Source of the DNA: Rhodobacteraceae bacterium M385
GTDB taxonomy: Bacteria > Pseudomonadota > Alphaproteobacteria > Rhodobacterales > Rhodobacteraceae
Direction: 5' to 3'
Length of the DNA stretch: 64,000 bases
Assembly: GCA_025141835.1 (NCBI GenBank)
Contig: CP081102.1
Span: 248,001 to 312,000 of the forward strand
Made by a program: the position numbers and the translations under genes. Position 1 is the first letter of the stretch. Each line of letters opens with the position of its first letter. Under the pieces are notes generated by a model. That model was not told the DNA's origin. It did not search any database and saw only the letters and a program-made list of their open reading frames with translations. Positions 1-8,526 of this stretch are shown here, piece after piece.

Positions 1-189
1 TCCGTCATCCGTCGCGGGCCTATTCGCCCCGGCGAGGTGAATGATATGATCGACCTGGGTGCCGTGAAAGTCTTTGAGCGAACTTTCGCGGGTCAGGGGG
101 ATCACCTCATGATCCGTACGGTTTTCTAGCGCCAGAACCAGGTTTTGGCCCACAAATCCGGAAGCACCCGTGATAAGGACGCGCGCCAT
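1..189 (-). CDS. fnlB: NAD-dependent reductase, CapF/FnlB/WbjC type, 5' part only
   Basis: Only the first 63 codons lie in the window; the rest is beyond the left edge. The N-terminus has a Rossmann dinucleotide-binding motif (GASGFVG, residues 8-14) and then HLAGANRP, a signature I recognise from the CapF/FnlB/WbjC family. These bifunctional enzymes reduce C4 of a UDP-6-deoxy-4-keto-HexNAc on the way to UDP-L-FucNAc. The gene starts 3 nt after the stop of the CapE/FnlA-type dehydratase, whose product is the CapF substrate, so the two are very probably co-transcribed and act in sequence. The C-terminal cupin domain that would settle the assignment is not visible. A generic NAD-dependent epimerase is the alternative. 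Confidence 0.6.
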   Translation of the reverse strand, partial: MARVLITGASGFVGQNLVLALENRTDHEVIPLTRESSLKDFHGTQVDHIIHLAGANRPATDDG

Positions 190-192
190 CGT

Positions 193-1200
193 TCAGAATT
201 CCAATGCCGCAGTTGAACGCAGCAGGTCGCACACGCCATCGACATCGAGTTGCTCGGTATTGCTGGAGTGATAGCCTTCCCGCATCAGATCGCTTTCCTG
301 CTCCCCATCCACGCCATCTACAGTGAACTTGTCGTAGTTCAGGTTGCGACCGTCCTGGCGAACACGGAAGAACCCGCCGAGATCTTCGGCACGCGCAAGC
401 TCCTCGACGCTAAGCAGAGCCTCATAGTCCTTTTCCCCGTGCCGCTTACCGATCACCTTCACCGGGACGTCGGCGCGGTTCATCAACCTGCTGACGGACT
501 CCGTCAGCGTGGTAAGCGGTGCAGCCGGAGCCTTCTGCACGAAAACGTCACCGCGCGAGCCGTGTTCGAATGCAAAAAGAACTAGATCGACCGACTGTTC
601 CAGCGTCATCATGAAGCGCGTCATTGTTGGCTTCGTGACAGTCATGGGCTTGCCGTCCAGTATCTGCTGCATGAACAGCGGGATCACAGATCCGCGGGAG
701 CCTACAACGTTACCATACCGCGTGATCGAGATACGCGTGTCTGCGCTATCACGCGCCTTTGCGACGACAACTTTCTCCATCATCGCCTTCGAAATGCCCA
801 TGGCATTGATCGGATAGACTGCCTTGTCGGTGCTTAGGCAAACGACACGCGACACGCCCGCCGCGATCGCTGCGGTCAAAACGTTCTCGGTGCCCATAAC
901 ATTGGTTTTGACGGCTTCCATGGGAAAGAATTCGCACGATGGCACCTGTTTAAGGGCCGCGGCATGAAACACATAATCGACACTCGACATCGCCGAAGCA
1001 ACCGAGCTGATGTCGCGCACATCGCCGATATAGAATCGCAACTTATCCGAGTTGTACTTAAGTCGAAGATCCTCTTGTTTTTTCTCATCGCGGCTGAACA
1101 CGCGGATTTCTCCGATGCCGCTGTCAATGAATCGGTCTAATACCGTTGATCCGAATGAACCGGTGCCACCAGTAATTAATAGGGTTTTGCCCTCGAACAT
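193..1200 (-). CDS. fnlA: UDP-GlcNAc 4,6-dehydratase (5-inverting), CapE/FnlA/WbjB type
   Basis: A cytoplasmic SDR-type sugar dehydratase of 335 aa that converts UDP-GlcNAc to the 4-keto-6-deoxy-L-arabino sugar. It shows GGTGSFG (residues 11-17), FSRDEKKQ, the STDK motif (123-126) and RYGNVVGSRGSV. At the usual SDR YxxxK site it has Met134...Lys138 (NAMGISK), the form I associate with CapE/FnlA/WbjB rather than PseB, which keeps Tyr. The C-terminal DLNY-like and SSNTEQLDV stretches also fit CapE. I chose the ATG at 1200 because it gives the normal MFEGKTLLITGG start; an upstream extension would overlap pseC. It lies 13 nt downstream of pseC and just before the CapF-like gene, so its product could feed both pseudaminic acid and FucNAc synthesis. 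Confidence 0.85.
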   Translation of the reverse strand: MFEGKTLLITGGTGSFGSTVLDRFIDSGIGEIRVFSRDEKKQEDLRLKYNSDKLRFYIGDVRDISSVASAMSSVDYVFHAAALKQVPSCEFFPMEAVKTNVMGTENVLTAAIAAGVSRVVCLSTDKAVYPINAMGISKAMMEKVVVAKARDSADTRISITRYGNVVGSRGSVIPLFMQQILDGKPMTVTKPTMTRFMMTLEQSVDLVLFAFEHGSRGDVFVQKAPAAPLTTLTESVSRLMNRADVPVKVIGKRHGEKDYEALLSVEELARAEDLGGFFRVRQDGRNLNYDKFTVDGVDGEQESDLMREGYHSSNTEQLDVDGVCDLLRSTAALEF

Positions 1201-1213
1201 CGTGTGTCTCACT

Positions 1214-2386
1214 TCAAAAAATAGTTTGGTATCCAGCGGGCTCAAGCAGGCATTTGACCACTGTATCCTGCTCCCTCTCGGTCATGTCAAAGTAGAGCGG
1301 CAGGCTGATTGAGCGATCATAGTAGGCTTCGGCAACAGGGAATTGCAACGGATCGAAGCCCAGCGCGCGGTAATAGGGCTGCCTCGTAACCGGGATGTAA
1401 TGCACATTCACTCCGATGCCGTGGGAGCGCAATTTTTCGAACAAGTGGCGCCGCGCAAGGGGGGTGCTGCCTTCGGCAAGGCGCATCACATAAAGATGCC
1501 ACGACGACTGGTTTTCGTCGCTATCCAACACCGGGCGCAGAATGTCACTGCCGCTCAGTAGCCGGTCGTAGCGCTCTGCTAGCTTACGCCGACGCGCGAC
1601 GAAGGCGTCCAAGCGGGACATTTGAGAAAGGCCCAAAGCCGCCTGCAATTCGGTCATCCGGTAATTGAAGCCAAGCTCTTGCTGCTCATAGTACCAAGGT
1701 CCGTCGTTGCTTTCCATTTCTACAGGATCGCGCGTGATGCCGTGGCTCCGAAAAGACGCCAGCTTGCGGGCCAGTGCCGGATCGTTGGTGGTGATCGCGC
1801 CGCCCTCGCCAGTGGTGATGATCTTGACCGGGTGGAAGCTGAACACACACAGATCGCTGTAGGGACAGGAGCCGACGAATTGACCGCCATATTGCGCGCC
1901 AATTGCATGCGATGCGTCCTCGACGACGCGAAAGCCATATTTCTTGCGCAGGATGTCAAGCGCCTTCATATCGCAGCTGCGGCCCGTCAAATGAACGGGG
2001 GCCACGACCTTCGGCAAACGCCCCTCTGCCTCGGCAGTTTTCAGTTTGGCTTCAAGTGCCGCCATATCCATGTTGAACGTGCTAGAACAAATATCGACGA
2101 AATCGACATCTGCACCACAATAGAGCGCCGCGTTCGCGGTGGCGACGAAGGTTATTGGCGTTGTCCACACCGTGTCTCCGGGGCCCACGTCGAGGCTCAA
2201 CATCGCAATGTGCAACGCACTCGTGGCGCTATTGACTGCAATGCAGTGCGCCGCGCCGACATGGTCGGAAATCGCCTTCTCAAATCGGGGCAACGTAGGG
2301 CCCTGAGTGATGAAGTCGGACCGTAGGACTGTGACAACAGCCTTGATGTCTTCCTCAGAGATATTCTGTTTGCCGTAGGGTATCAT
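1214..2386 (-). CDS. pseC: PseC, UDP-4-amino-4,6-dideoxy-AltNAc transaminase
   Basis: A PLP-dependent DegT/DnrJ/EryC1-family aminotransferase (390 aa, usual length). It aminates C4 of the 4-keto sugar in the second step of pseudaminic acid synthesis. The start MIPYGKQNIS is typical of PseC. TTPITFVATANAA, EDASHAIGA and SFHPVK, with the PLP lysine at Lys188, are all present, as is the RSHGI motif. It sits in the leftward nonulosonate operon between the capsule-type protein and the dehydratase. The combination with pseF, pseG, pseH and pseI makes the PseC call firm compared with the related perosamine or LegC-type aminotransferases. Confidence 0.9.
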   Translation of the reverse strand: MIPYGKQNISEEDIKAVVTVLRSDFITQGPTLPRFEKAISDHVGAAHCIAVNSATSALHIAMLSLDVGPGDTVWTTPITFVATANAALYCGADVDFVDICSSTFNMDMAALEAKLKTAEAEGRLPKVVAPVHLTGRSCDMKALDILRKKYGFRVVEDASHAIGAQYGGQFVGSCPYSDLCVFSFHPVKIITTGEGGAITTNDPALARKLASFRSHGITRDPVEMESNDGPWYYEQQELGFNYRMTELQAALGLSQMSRLDAFVARRRKLAERYDRLLSGSDILRPVLDSDENQSSWHLYVMRLAEGSTPLARRHLFEKLRSHGIGVNVHYIPVTRQPYYRALGFDPLQFPVAEAYYDRSISLPLYFDMTEREQDTVVKCLLEPAGYQTIF

Positions 2387-2397
2387 TATTGACTCGT

Positions 2398-3786
2398 CTA
2401 CCTATCTGACATTGTCTTGGGTGTCGCGGTATATTGGGTGTCGGCGTAGTCCAGATAGCTTCGGATCGATGCTGCCATGGTGTCACTCCAGCCGCTGTGC
2501 GTCGGGTTGTCCGCGCACCACTTGCCATTGTTTAGGAAGCGCCCCGATAATGTCCCGCGCAGCACATGGCCCGCCAGCAAGTTTTGTCTTTCCCTGACCG
2601 CGATCTGGTCGGGCAGATCTTCGGTCAGGGTCTCAATCGGCAGCAACGTGCCGGGTGGGGCGTAGTAGGGCTCGCTGTCACTGAGAACCGGTTTACCGCG
2701 CAGCGCGGCTTCGAACCCAGCCGTGCCCGTGCATACAAGCACGCCTTGGCAAAGCGTGACCAGATCATTGGACGGAACGCTAGGCGCGACCATGATGCAA
2801 TTCGGCTCCGCCTCCAGCCGCTTGTAGAAGCCACGCGAACGATAGCCGAGCAGGTTGGGATGCTCCTTGACGAAGAAGCGCCACTTGACGCGGTAACGCT
2901 GGATCAGGTCGAGGACATGCTGCTCGTAGTCGATCCAGCGCGTGTCCGAACTCCAGTAATCGATCGTCGCCTCGGGCGACATCTGCAACGGCAGGTAGAT
3001 CCGCGGCAAGCCATCATCTTCCGCGACCGCTTTCAGAGCGGGGCCACTAATGCCTTTCGGCATACGCGGCCAAAGGGCCCAGTACTGCGCGGCGATGATT
3101 TGAGACGCCCAATAGTGATAGTTTAGCCGGTTGGCTGGCTTCATCCGGCGTAGCGCGAACCATAGCGGCTTGGGCAAGTTGCGCATCCAGAGGCGCCACA
3201 TTTGCCGTCGCATTTCTGTGTCGGTTTGGACGAGGAAATCCGGCCGGTAATCCTTGACGATCAGGGTAGACAATGCAGCGTCGATGTCCGCGTCCGACAC
3301 AACGCGACTGTCGTTATGTTCGCCACGCGTAGAGATGCGGAAATGTTCATTGATGAAGCTAGGAACCAAACCAATGAACCTAATCCCTCGCTTCGCGCAC
3401 AATGCTGCAAAGATATCCATCACGTAGCTGTCGACGGTAAGCGACAGCATGGCCGATGGCTTCGTTTCCGTCAGGACCTGATCGACCGCGTGCTCCATCG
3501 CCCACAGCAGGTGACGTGCTCGCACTTTGCCAATGCTGCGCAACAGTCGGCAGCGTAGGGTGATGTCAGCGGCCTCTTCCTCACTTAGGTGGCGGAGCGG
3601 GGCGTCAACGCGCGCTTGAGAATGAGCCGCGTTGAAGGTCGCGACCAAGCCAGACTGATCGACGGTGTGATGTTCACTGGTTATGGATAGGGACGCGTCT
3701 TCGCCCCAGATTCCGCGCGCCAAATGCGCCATCTGGGAGAGGTTCCAAGGCCGCACATACACCAAAATAGAATTCGGGTTGGTCAT
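2398..3786 (-). CDS. Capsule polysaccharide synthesis/export protein, KpsS/KpsC-like
   Basis: A 462-aa cytoplasmic protein resembling the Capsule_synth family (KpsS/LipB and KpsC), which add the Kdo linker to the capsule lipid anchor, or related GT-B enzymes. Visible family-like features are a C-terminal half with PRIYLPLQMSPEATI, FFVKEHPN and VCTGTAGFEAALRGKPVL; the last is the usual donor-binding region near the C-terminus. The ATG at 3786 (MTNPNSILVYVRPW) is preferred to a site 10 codons upstream because it begins at the first beta strand. It lies between the flippase and pseC in one operon, so it may be the transferase that handles the CMP-activated nonulosonate. That role is inferred. 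Confidence 0.6.
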   Translation of the reverse strand: MTNPNSILVYVRPWNLSQMAHLARGIWGEDASLSITSEHHTVDQSGLVATFNAAHSQARVDAPLRHLSEEEAADITLRCRLLRSIGKVRARHLLWAMEHAVDQVLTETKPSAMLSLTVDSYVMDIFAALCAKRGIRFIGLVPSFINEHFRISTRGEHNDSRVVSDADIDAALSTLIVKDYRPDFLVQTDTEMRRQMWRLWMRNLPKPLWFALRRMKPANRLNYHYWASQIIAAQYWALWPRMPKGISGPALKAVAEDDGLPRIYLPLQMSPEATIDYWSSDTRWIDYEQHVLDLIQRYRVKWRFFVKEHPNLLGYRSRGFYKRLEAEPNCIMVAPSVPSNDLVTLCQGVLVCTGTAGFEAALRGKPVLSDSEPYYAPPGTLLPIETLTEDLPDQIAVRERQNLLAGHVLRGTLSGRFLNNGKWCADNPTHSGWSDTMAASIRSYLDYADTQYTATPKTMSDR

Positions 3787-3867
3787 CAAAAACGGCCTTT
3801 CCCATTCGCTCGCCAATACAAGATGCCTGTGCGCATTGCACCCTCTACACCCACAACGGCCTAGAGA

Positions 3868-5148
3868 TCAAATGTTAAGCTCGGTGTCGATTTGGTCTTG
3901 TTCTTTCAAGACGAAAAACGTGTACCAGATTGCGAGAACCGCATTGACGGTAAGGGTAACGGCGGTGCCAGACGCTAGCCATATGGCACCTAGTTCATTT
4001 AAGTAAACAAAGGCATTGTTAGCCAGGAGGGCGATTGCCACCCCCCCCATGAAAGCCGTCAACGGCATCTGTCGGCGGTAATATGCAACAAGCGGTGTTA
4101 CGGCATTGGAGATATAGAACACGGAAAAACCGGCCCCAAGAATGCTGACAATGAGCGTGATACCGCTGAAATCATCCGGCAGAAAGCCGATCTCCAGAGC
4201 GGCCACCCCTAGGATCAGGGCCAGGTAGCTGCCTAGTGCAACCAGCGCTGCCATGCGTAACTTGCTGGCGACCATGCGCCGGTCAATTTTTGCTTTTTCC
4301 AAACGGGCCTCGCCTAAATTGACCGTATTCACGAAATTGATTGCCGTAACGAAGATCATCGACCCGACCGTCAGCTGATGTGCCAAAAAGTATGTCGCGA
4401 CCTGCTCGTCAGTGCCGTAAAGCGGTAGCAACAACCTGTCGATCGATGACGCGACCAGAAACAGGGCCGTTCCCAGATACACCGGTCCTCCGAGTGCGAC
4501 GACCCGAGCAAATTCGCGTTGCCCGAACGCGCCAGATCCGCCTTGAAACTCGCTCACGCGCGGGCCCAAGGCGAGACCCGAGAGCGCGACCGTCAGAAGG
4601 CCGATCGCCAACAGATAAACCACTGGCAACATGTTTACGGCAACGCCCCAAAAATAGGCCGCTAGCACCGATAGCAACGCAAGCGACAAGATGAATTCCG
4701 GTGCAAGAGAGAACGAGAAATTGCGTCGGTAGCGCAATGCGGGTTCGATCACGAAGAGCGGCACTAGCAACAAAAATGCGCTCGCCCCGACAATATATTC
4801 GTGCAGCCAGATCGATGCCACGCCGAGCACAATCAGGCCAAGCCCGCTCATCTGCGCCAAAAACAGCTTCAGAAACTGCCGCTCGGACCGTGGATCACTT
4901 TGGGCAAGCGGACCCTGCGCGGAATAACGGCTGACAAAGTACCCGGCCGTCGCGCCCAGATTGAGAACCAGCATGAACTTGGCCAGGAAGGCCGCAGTTA
5001 TCAGCGCCGAGAACTGTTCGGGCGGAAGAACCCGCGCCCCAATGATCGCCACACCAAAGCTAATCACTGCGACCAACGCGCGGTGCAGGGGGTAGCTGGA
5101 CAAAAGGTGTTGAAGCCTATTGCTGTGGCCTCCGACCTGCTGCCCCAC
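3868..5148 (-). CDS. Polysaccharide flippase-like membrane protein (Wzx/MATE-like)
   Basis: A very hydrophobic protein with roughly 12 predicted membrane segments, in the pattern of lipopolysaccharide/O-antigen flippases (MOP superfamily). Such proteins move undecaprenyl-linked glycans across the inner membrane. The frame stays open upstream through pseI, but the natural start is the GTG at 5148, only 2 nt past the pseI stop, giving 426 aa; a GTG 12 nt further in is an alternative. No clear ribosome site is seen, so translation is probably coupled to pseI. Its place among glycan genes supports the role more than any single motif does. Confidence 0.65.
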   Translation of the reverse strand: MGQQVGGHSNRLQHLLSSYPLHRALVAVISFGVAIIGARVLPPEQFSALITAAFLAKFMLVLNLGATAGYFVSRYSAQGPLAQSDPRSERQFLKLFLAQMSGLGLIVLGVASIWLHEYIVGASAFLLLVPLFVIEPALRYRRNFSFSLAPEFILSLALLSVLAAYFWGVAVNMLPVVYLLAIGLLTVALSGLALGPRVSEFQGGSGAFGQREFARVVALGGPVYLGTALFLVASSIDRLLLPLYGTDEQVATYFLAHQLTVGSMIFVTAINFVNTVNLGEARLEKAKIDRRMVASKLRMAALVALGSYLALILGVAALEIGFLPDDFSGITLIVSILGAGFSVFYISNAVTPLVAYYRRQMPLTAFMGGVAIALLANNAFVYLNELGAIWLASGTAVTLTVNAVLAIWYTFFVLKEQDQIDTELNI

Positions 5149-5150
5149 CG

Positions 5151-6197
5151 CTATGCCTTGGTCTCGATCAGGTCCCACTGTATTGCCGTTGCGCGGGCGA
5201 TATCCTCGCGCGCGACCGATCCGATGACCGTATCCAGATGCTTGGGCGGCAGGCCATAGCCGGGCCGGATCGACCGGACATGCTCGGTAGTGATCACGCT
5301 GCCTTTGGGGATGTCCTGCACGGCATAGATCGACCGCCGAAATACCTTGTTGGACCGTTCGCTGGATTTGAGGCCGTAGTCCACCGATCCGATGGATTCC
5401 CAAGCGATGTGCGCATCGCGGCACAACTGTTCGAGGTCTGCGGGCTCAAGCGAAAAACTGTCATCCGGTCCACCGCCGTTACGGTCGAGCGTGAAGTGCT
5501 TTTCGACCACGGACGCCCCCAAAGCGACTGAAGTAATGGCGCTGACATTGTTCAAAGTATGATCCGATAGCCCGACGGGCACGTTATAACGCGTTTCCAT
5601 ATCCGCCATGGTGGCCAGTTTGTAATCCGCCGAGGGGGCAGGGTAGCCAGAAACACAATGCAACAGCACCAGATCCTCACACCCGCCGTCGCGCGCGGCC
5701 TGCACCGCTTCGGCGATCTCGTCTTGATCGGCCATCCCGGTCGAGATGATCATTGGTTTGCCTTTGCCGGCCACGTATCGGATCAGTGGCAGATCGATGG
5801 CCTCAAACGACGCAATCTTGAACGCCGGTGCTCCCAACTCGTCCAGTAGATCCGCAGCTGTGTTGTCGAAGGGGGACGAAAAGATTGTGATCCCAACCTT
5901 ACGGGCATGGGCGAACAGCGGTTCGTGCCAGTCCCATGGTGTGTGGGCGCCCTCATAGAGCTGATAGAGCGACTGCCCGTCCCAGAGCCCGCCCTTGATT
6001 TGAAATTCCGGCTTGTCGCAGTCGAGCGTTATCGTGTCAGCGGTGTAGGTTTGCAGTTTTACGGCATCCGCTCCGCACTCGGCGGCCTTTTCGATGATTT
6101 TCAATGCAGTGCCGAGGTTGCCGTTATGGTTGGCCGACAGTTCCGCTATAATATAGGGTGGATGACCGCGGCCGATGCTTCTATTATTGATTTTCAT
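5151..6197 (-). CDS. pseI: PseI, pseudaminic acid synthase
   Basis: A NeuB-family enzyme (348 aa) that condenses 6-deoxy-AltdiNAc with phosphoenolpyruvate to make pseudaminic acid. The TIM-barrel part carries IIAELSANHNG near residue 16, KLQTYTADTIT and VVEKHFTLDR. The C-terminal SAF/antifreeze-like domain begins around residue 285 (FRRSIYAVQDIPKG). AELSANHNG and the KLQTY form fit PseI better than sialic or legionaminic acid synthases. It overlaps the end of pseH by 14 nt, so the two are translationally coupled. Confidence 0.9.
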   Translation of the reverse strand: MKINNRSIGRGHPPYIIAELSANHNGNLGTALKIIEKAAECGADAVKLQTYTADTITLDCDKPEFQIKGGLWDGQSLYQLYEGAHTPWDWHEPLFAHARKVGITIFSSPFDNTAADLLDELGAPAFKIASFEAIDLPLIRYVAGKGKPMIISTGMADQDEIAEAVQAARDGGCEDLVLLHCVSGYPAPSADYKLATMADMETRYNVPVGLSDHTLNNVSAITSVALGASVVEKHFTLDRNGGGPDDSFSLEPADLEQLCRDAHIAWESIGSVDYGLKSSERSNKVFRRSIYAVQDIPKGSVITTEHVRSIRPGYGLPPKHLDTVIGSVAREDIARATAIQWDLIETKA

Positions 6198-6723
6198 GGT
6201 CTGCCTTACTGGGAAAGTACTTGGGGTTGAAACATGCGACGCAGACTCTGTCCATCGGCTTTGCGTCGACCCAATAGAAGCCGCTCATGCGGCCTTCTAT
6301 AACCCATCCGGCGCGGCAATAGGCTTTGATAGAGGCGATGTTGTCCTCATACATCCCGCCGTGTAGCCGACGAATATCGTGGTTTTCGAACGCTTCATTG
6401 TTGGCGATAGTGATCGCGCGCGATGCAAGACCTTTGCCAAGGTAGCTGCGACTGCCTATCAGACAGACCAGATCTGATGTCTTGTTTTTCGTGTCAACCG
6501 GACCGATCTTTACCGTCCCCACGGGGTTCGTTCCATCAACCATGATCATGTAAAAAAAGGTGTTCTTCGACTTTGCGGTCGATACCCATGCGATCAGATC
6601 GTCCTTTGAGATACTTCTTTGGCTTCCCGTGTAGTAGTCCAGATGACCATCCGTATTCTGGTGCCACGACACGAACTCATCGTTGATGTCAGAGACCTTG
6701 AGCGGCTGGATACTCACGTCCAT
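6184..6723 (-). CDS. pseH: PseH-type N-acetyltransferase (GNAT)
   Basis: A GNAT-fold acyltransferase of 179 aa. In the pseudaminic acid pathway PseH acetylates the 4-amino group of UDP-4-amino-4,6-dideoxy-AltNAc using acetyl-CoA. The acetyl-CoA site is the IGSRSYLGKGLASRAI stretch, followed by the typical N-x-x-S-I-K-A-Y (EDNIASIKAYCRAGW). The ATG at 6723 falls right after the pseG stop; the frame is open further upstream but that part would lie inside pseG. The position between pseG and pseI supports PseH over an unrelated GNAT. Confidence 0.85.
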   Translation of the reverse strand: MDVSIQPLKVSDINDEFVSWHQNTDGHLDYYTGSQRSISKDDLIAWVSTAKSKNTFFYMIMVDGTNPVGTVKIGPVDTKNKTSDLVCLIGSRSYLGKGLASRAITIANNEAFENHDIRRLHGGMYEDNIASIKAYCRAGWVIEGRMSGFYWVDAKPMDRVCVACFNPKYFPSKADHENQ

Positions 6724-6724
6724 T

Positions 6725-7810
6725 TCAGTACTCCCAAAGGCTTGCGGCAACGCATTGTGCGCCGTTGCCATCGCATTGCTTTGCAGCGTTCGCCGCAATT
6801 CTAAGGTTAGTCTCCCGATTGAGCAACTCACCTACCGTCTCGGCCAGCTGTTTTCCAAAGGTTGGATCACTCAAATCACCCGGGCTTAGCGCCGCGCCTG
6901 CCTTACTCATTGCAGTGACGGCACCGGCTTGGTTGTCGGCTGTTTGAACCAGGACCGATGGCACGCCCAGGCAGCACAATTCCCATGTGGTGCTGCCGGC
7001 AGCAGCTATGGCTAGGTCGGCACCCGTCATCAGCTCTGCCATGTTCTGGACATCAACCAATACCTCACTCGGCCAGGGCATCTCGGCGGCCAGCGCCTGC
7101 ACACGCTCCAGCGCCGGTGCGCGGCTGCCCATGACGATGCTCAGTCGTGCTTCCGTCGGCAAGGCGATCCCGGCAAGCACGCGCAGAACACTTGACGTTG
7201 CATCATTGGCATCCATTCCGCCCATTGTGATCATCAGATGTGACGGCTTGCGGTCTTTACGCTGCGCCAGCGATTCCGCACGTTGCGCCGCAAACTCGGG
7301 CCGCAAGAGGGCAAAGCGTGGCCCGATCAAACAGCTACAGTCTACGGGCAACAGACCGCGGTAATCGCTAGCCGCACTGCCAAGGTTCTGATCCAATAAC
7401 AACGCCGCGTGATGCGGCCGGTCGGCTAGATCGTCAATCACCATGACCCGCGCGATACGGCCGGCGAAGCCGCGTTGCCAGCGCGCGTCGAAAGCATAGT
7501 GGTCGACGATCAACCAGTCTGCCGTGGAAACCACGTCGAGGGTCTCTTCGAGGTCCTGTTGCCAAGTGACTCCGGCCCAATTGGCATGGGCCGGTGGCCC
7601 GGCAATTTCGGTGTCATCTGAAGGCTCAGGAAGAAGCGAAACGGCAAAGCCTCGGGCCTCGATCAAAGCGCCGGGGTGTCCGGCCAAGGCTCGCGTCACG
7701 AAGTGGCAGTGTGCGCCCCGCGCGCGCAATGCATCGGCCAGTGTCAGGCACCGCATGACATGGCCCGTCCCGATCATGACTGACGCGTCCGCTCGAAAGA
7801 CTACCCGCAT
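6725..7810 (-). CDS. pseG: PseG, UDP-AltdiNAc hydrolase
   Basis: A GT-B-fold hydrolase of 361 aa that removes UDP from UDP-2,4-diacetamido-2,4,6-trideoxy-L-altrose, giving the free sugar for PseI. The N-terminus has GTGHVMRC with His17, the position of the catalytic base in characterised PseG enzymes. MITMGGMDANDAT and the AAGSTTWELCCLGVPS loop form the nucleotide-binding half. The ATG at 7810 (MRVVFRADAS) is the family start, 2 nt after the pseF stop. All of these genes run in one direction with near-zero spacing, indicating one transcript. Confidence 0.9.
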   Translation of the reverse strand: MRVVFRADASVMIGTGHVMRCLTLADALRARGAHCHFVTRALAGHPGALIEARGFAVSLLPEPSDDTEIAGPPAHANWAGVTWQQDLEETLDVVSTADWLIVDHYAFDARWQRGFAGRIARVMVIDDLADRPHHAALLLDQNLGSAASDYRGLLPVDCSCLIGPRFALLRPEFAAQRAESLAQRKDRKPSHLMITMGGMDANDATSSVLRVLAGIALPTEARLSIVMGSRAPALERVQALAAEMPWPSEVLVDVQNMAELMTGADLAIAAAGSTTWELCCLGVPSVLVQTADNQAGAVTAMSKAGAALSPGDLSDPTFGKQLAETVGELLNRETNLRIAANAAKQCDGNGAQCVAASLWEY

Positions 7811-7812
7811 TG

Positions 7813-8526
7813 TCAAACGTCCGCACCGGCGTTCTGAGCGGCGACAAGCGCAAGTGCCTCGGCCATTTGGAAATCGTGCCAATCATCGATATCGACCGCT
7901 GCCTGCCAAGGCATCGGGCACAAAACATGGCCTGGTCCGTAAAAGCTGCCGTAGTCAGTCAGGGCCTCTGAATCGGCGATCCAGATGGCGCCCGTCGGGC
8001 AGTAGAGGCGCTCAAGATCCTGGGACCGCGACTGGCGTTCCTTGGTGAACATCCAGTCGGGTTGGCCGTCGGGTTTGATGCGCGCGGCCCACCAGGGGTT
8101 CATCCAACCGAACTCAAACGCGCTAATCTGGAACCGGTGGGCACCACCTTGGAAATTCTCCCAGGCTGCGTGGATCTCGCGTCCTCCACGCAAAGGGCAG
8201 TTCGCCATCAACTGTGTGACGGTTTCGAACCGCGTCCCATAGTGGGTTTCGGCCTGCTTCAGCGCACTAATGACGGCATCGCTGACCGGACTTTGATCAT
8301 CTGCATGGACCTCGCGGAGAAACGGCACGTCCGCCCCTTCCGCGAGAGAGATTTCCGCGATTTCCGCGTCGTCAGTCGACACCACCACGCGCTCGAACAC
8401 GCCGCTTTGCAGCGCGGCCTCGATCGTCCAGCCAATCATCGGACGGTTCTGAAACGAAATGATGTTCTTGCGCGGGATCCGTTTCGAGCCGCCCCGAGCG
8501 GGAATGATTGCGATATTGCTCACCAT
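7813..8526 (-). CDS. pseF: PseF, CMP-pseudaminate cytidylyltransferase
   Basis: A NeuA/KdsB-like nucleotidyltransferase (237 aa) that activates the nonulosonic acid with CTP. It has the P-loop-like IIPARGGSKRIPRKNI near the N-terminus and VVVSTDDAEIAEI further on. WMFTKERQSRSQDLERLY and CPTGAIWI are stretches I associate with the PseF subgroup. Starts at ATG 8526 or the GTG codons at 8535 or 8523 are possible; I take the ATG. It overlaps the SDR gene by a few bases. Specificity for pseudaminic rather than legionaminic acid is inferred from its pse neighbours. Confidence 0.87.
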   Translation of the reverse strand: MVSNIAIIPARGGSKRIPRKNIISFQNRPMIGWTIEAALQSGVFERVVVSTDDAEIAEISLAEGADVPFLREVHADDQSPVSDAVISALKQAETHYGTRFETVTQLMANCPLRGGREIHAAWENFQGGAHRFQISAFEFGWMNPWWAARIKPDGQPDWMFTKERQSRSQDLERLYCPTGAIWIADSEALTDYGSFYGPGHVLCPMPWQAAVDIDDWHDFQMAEALALVAAQNAGADV

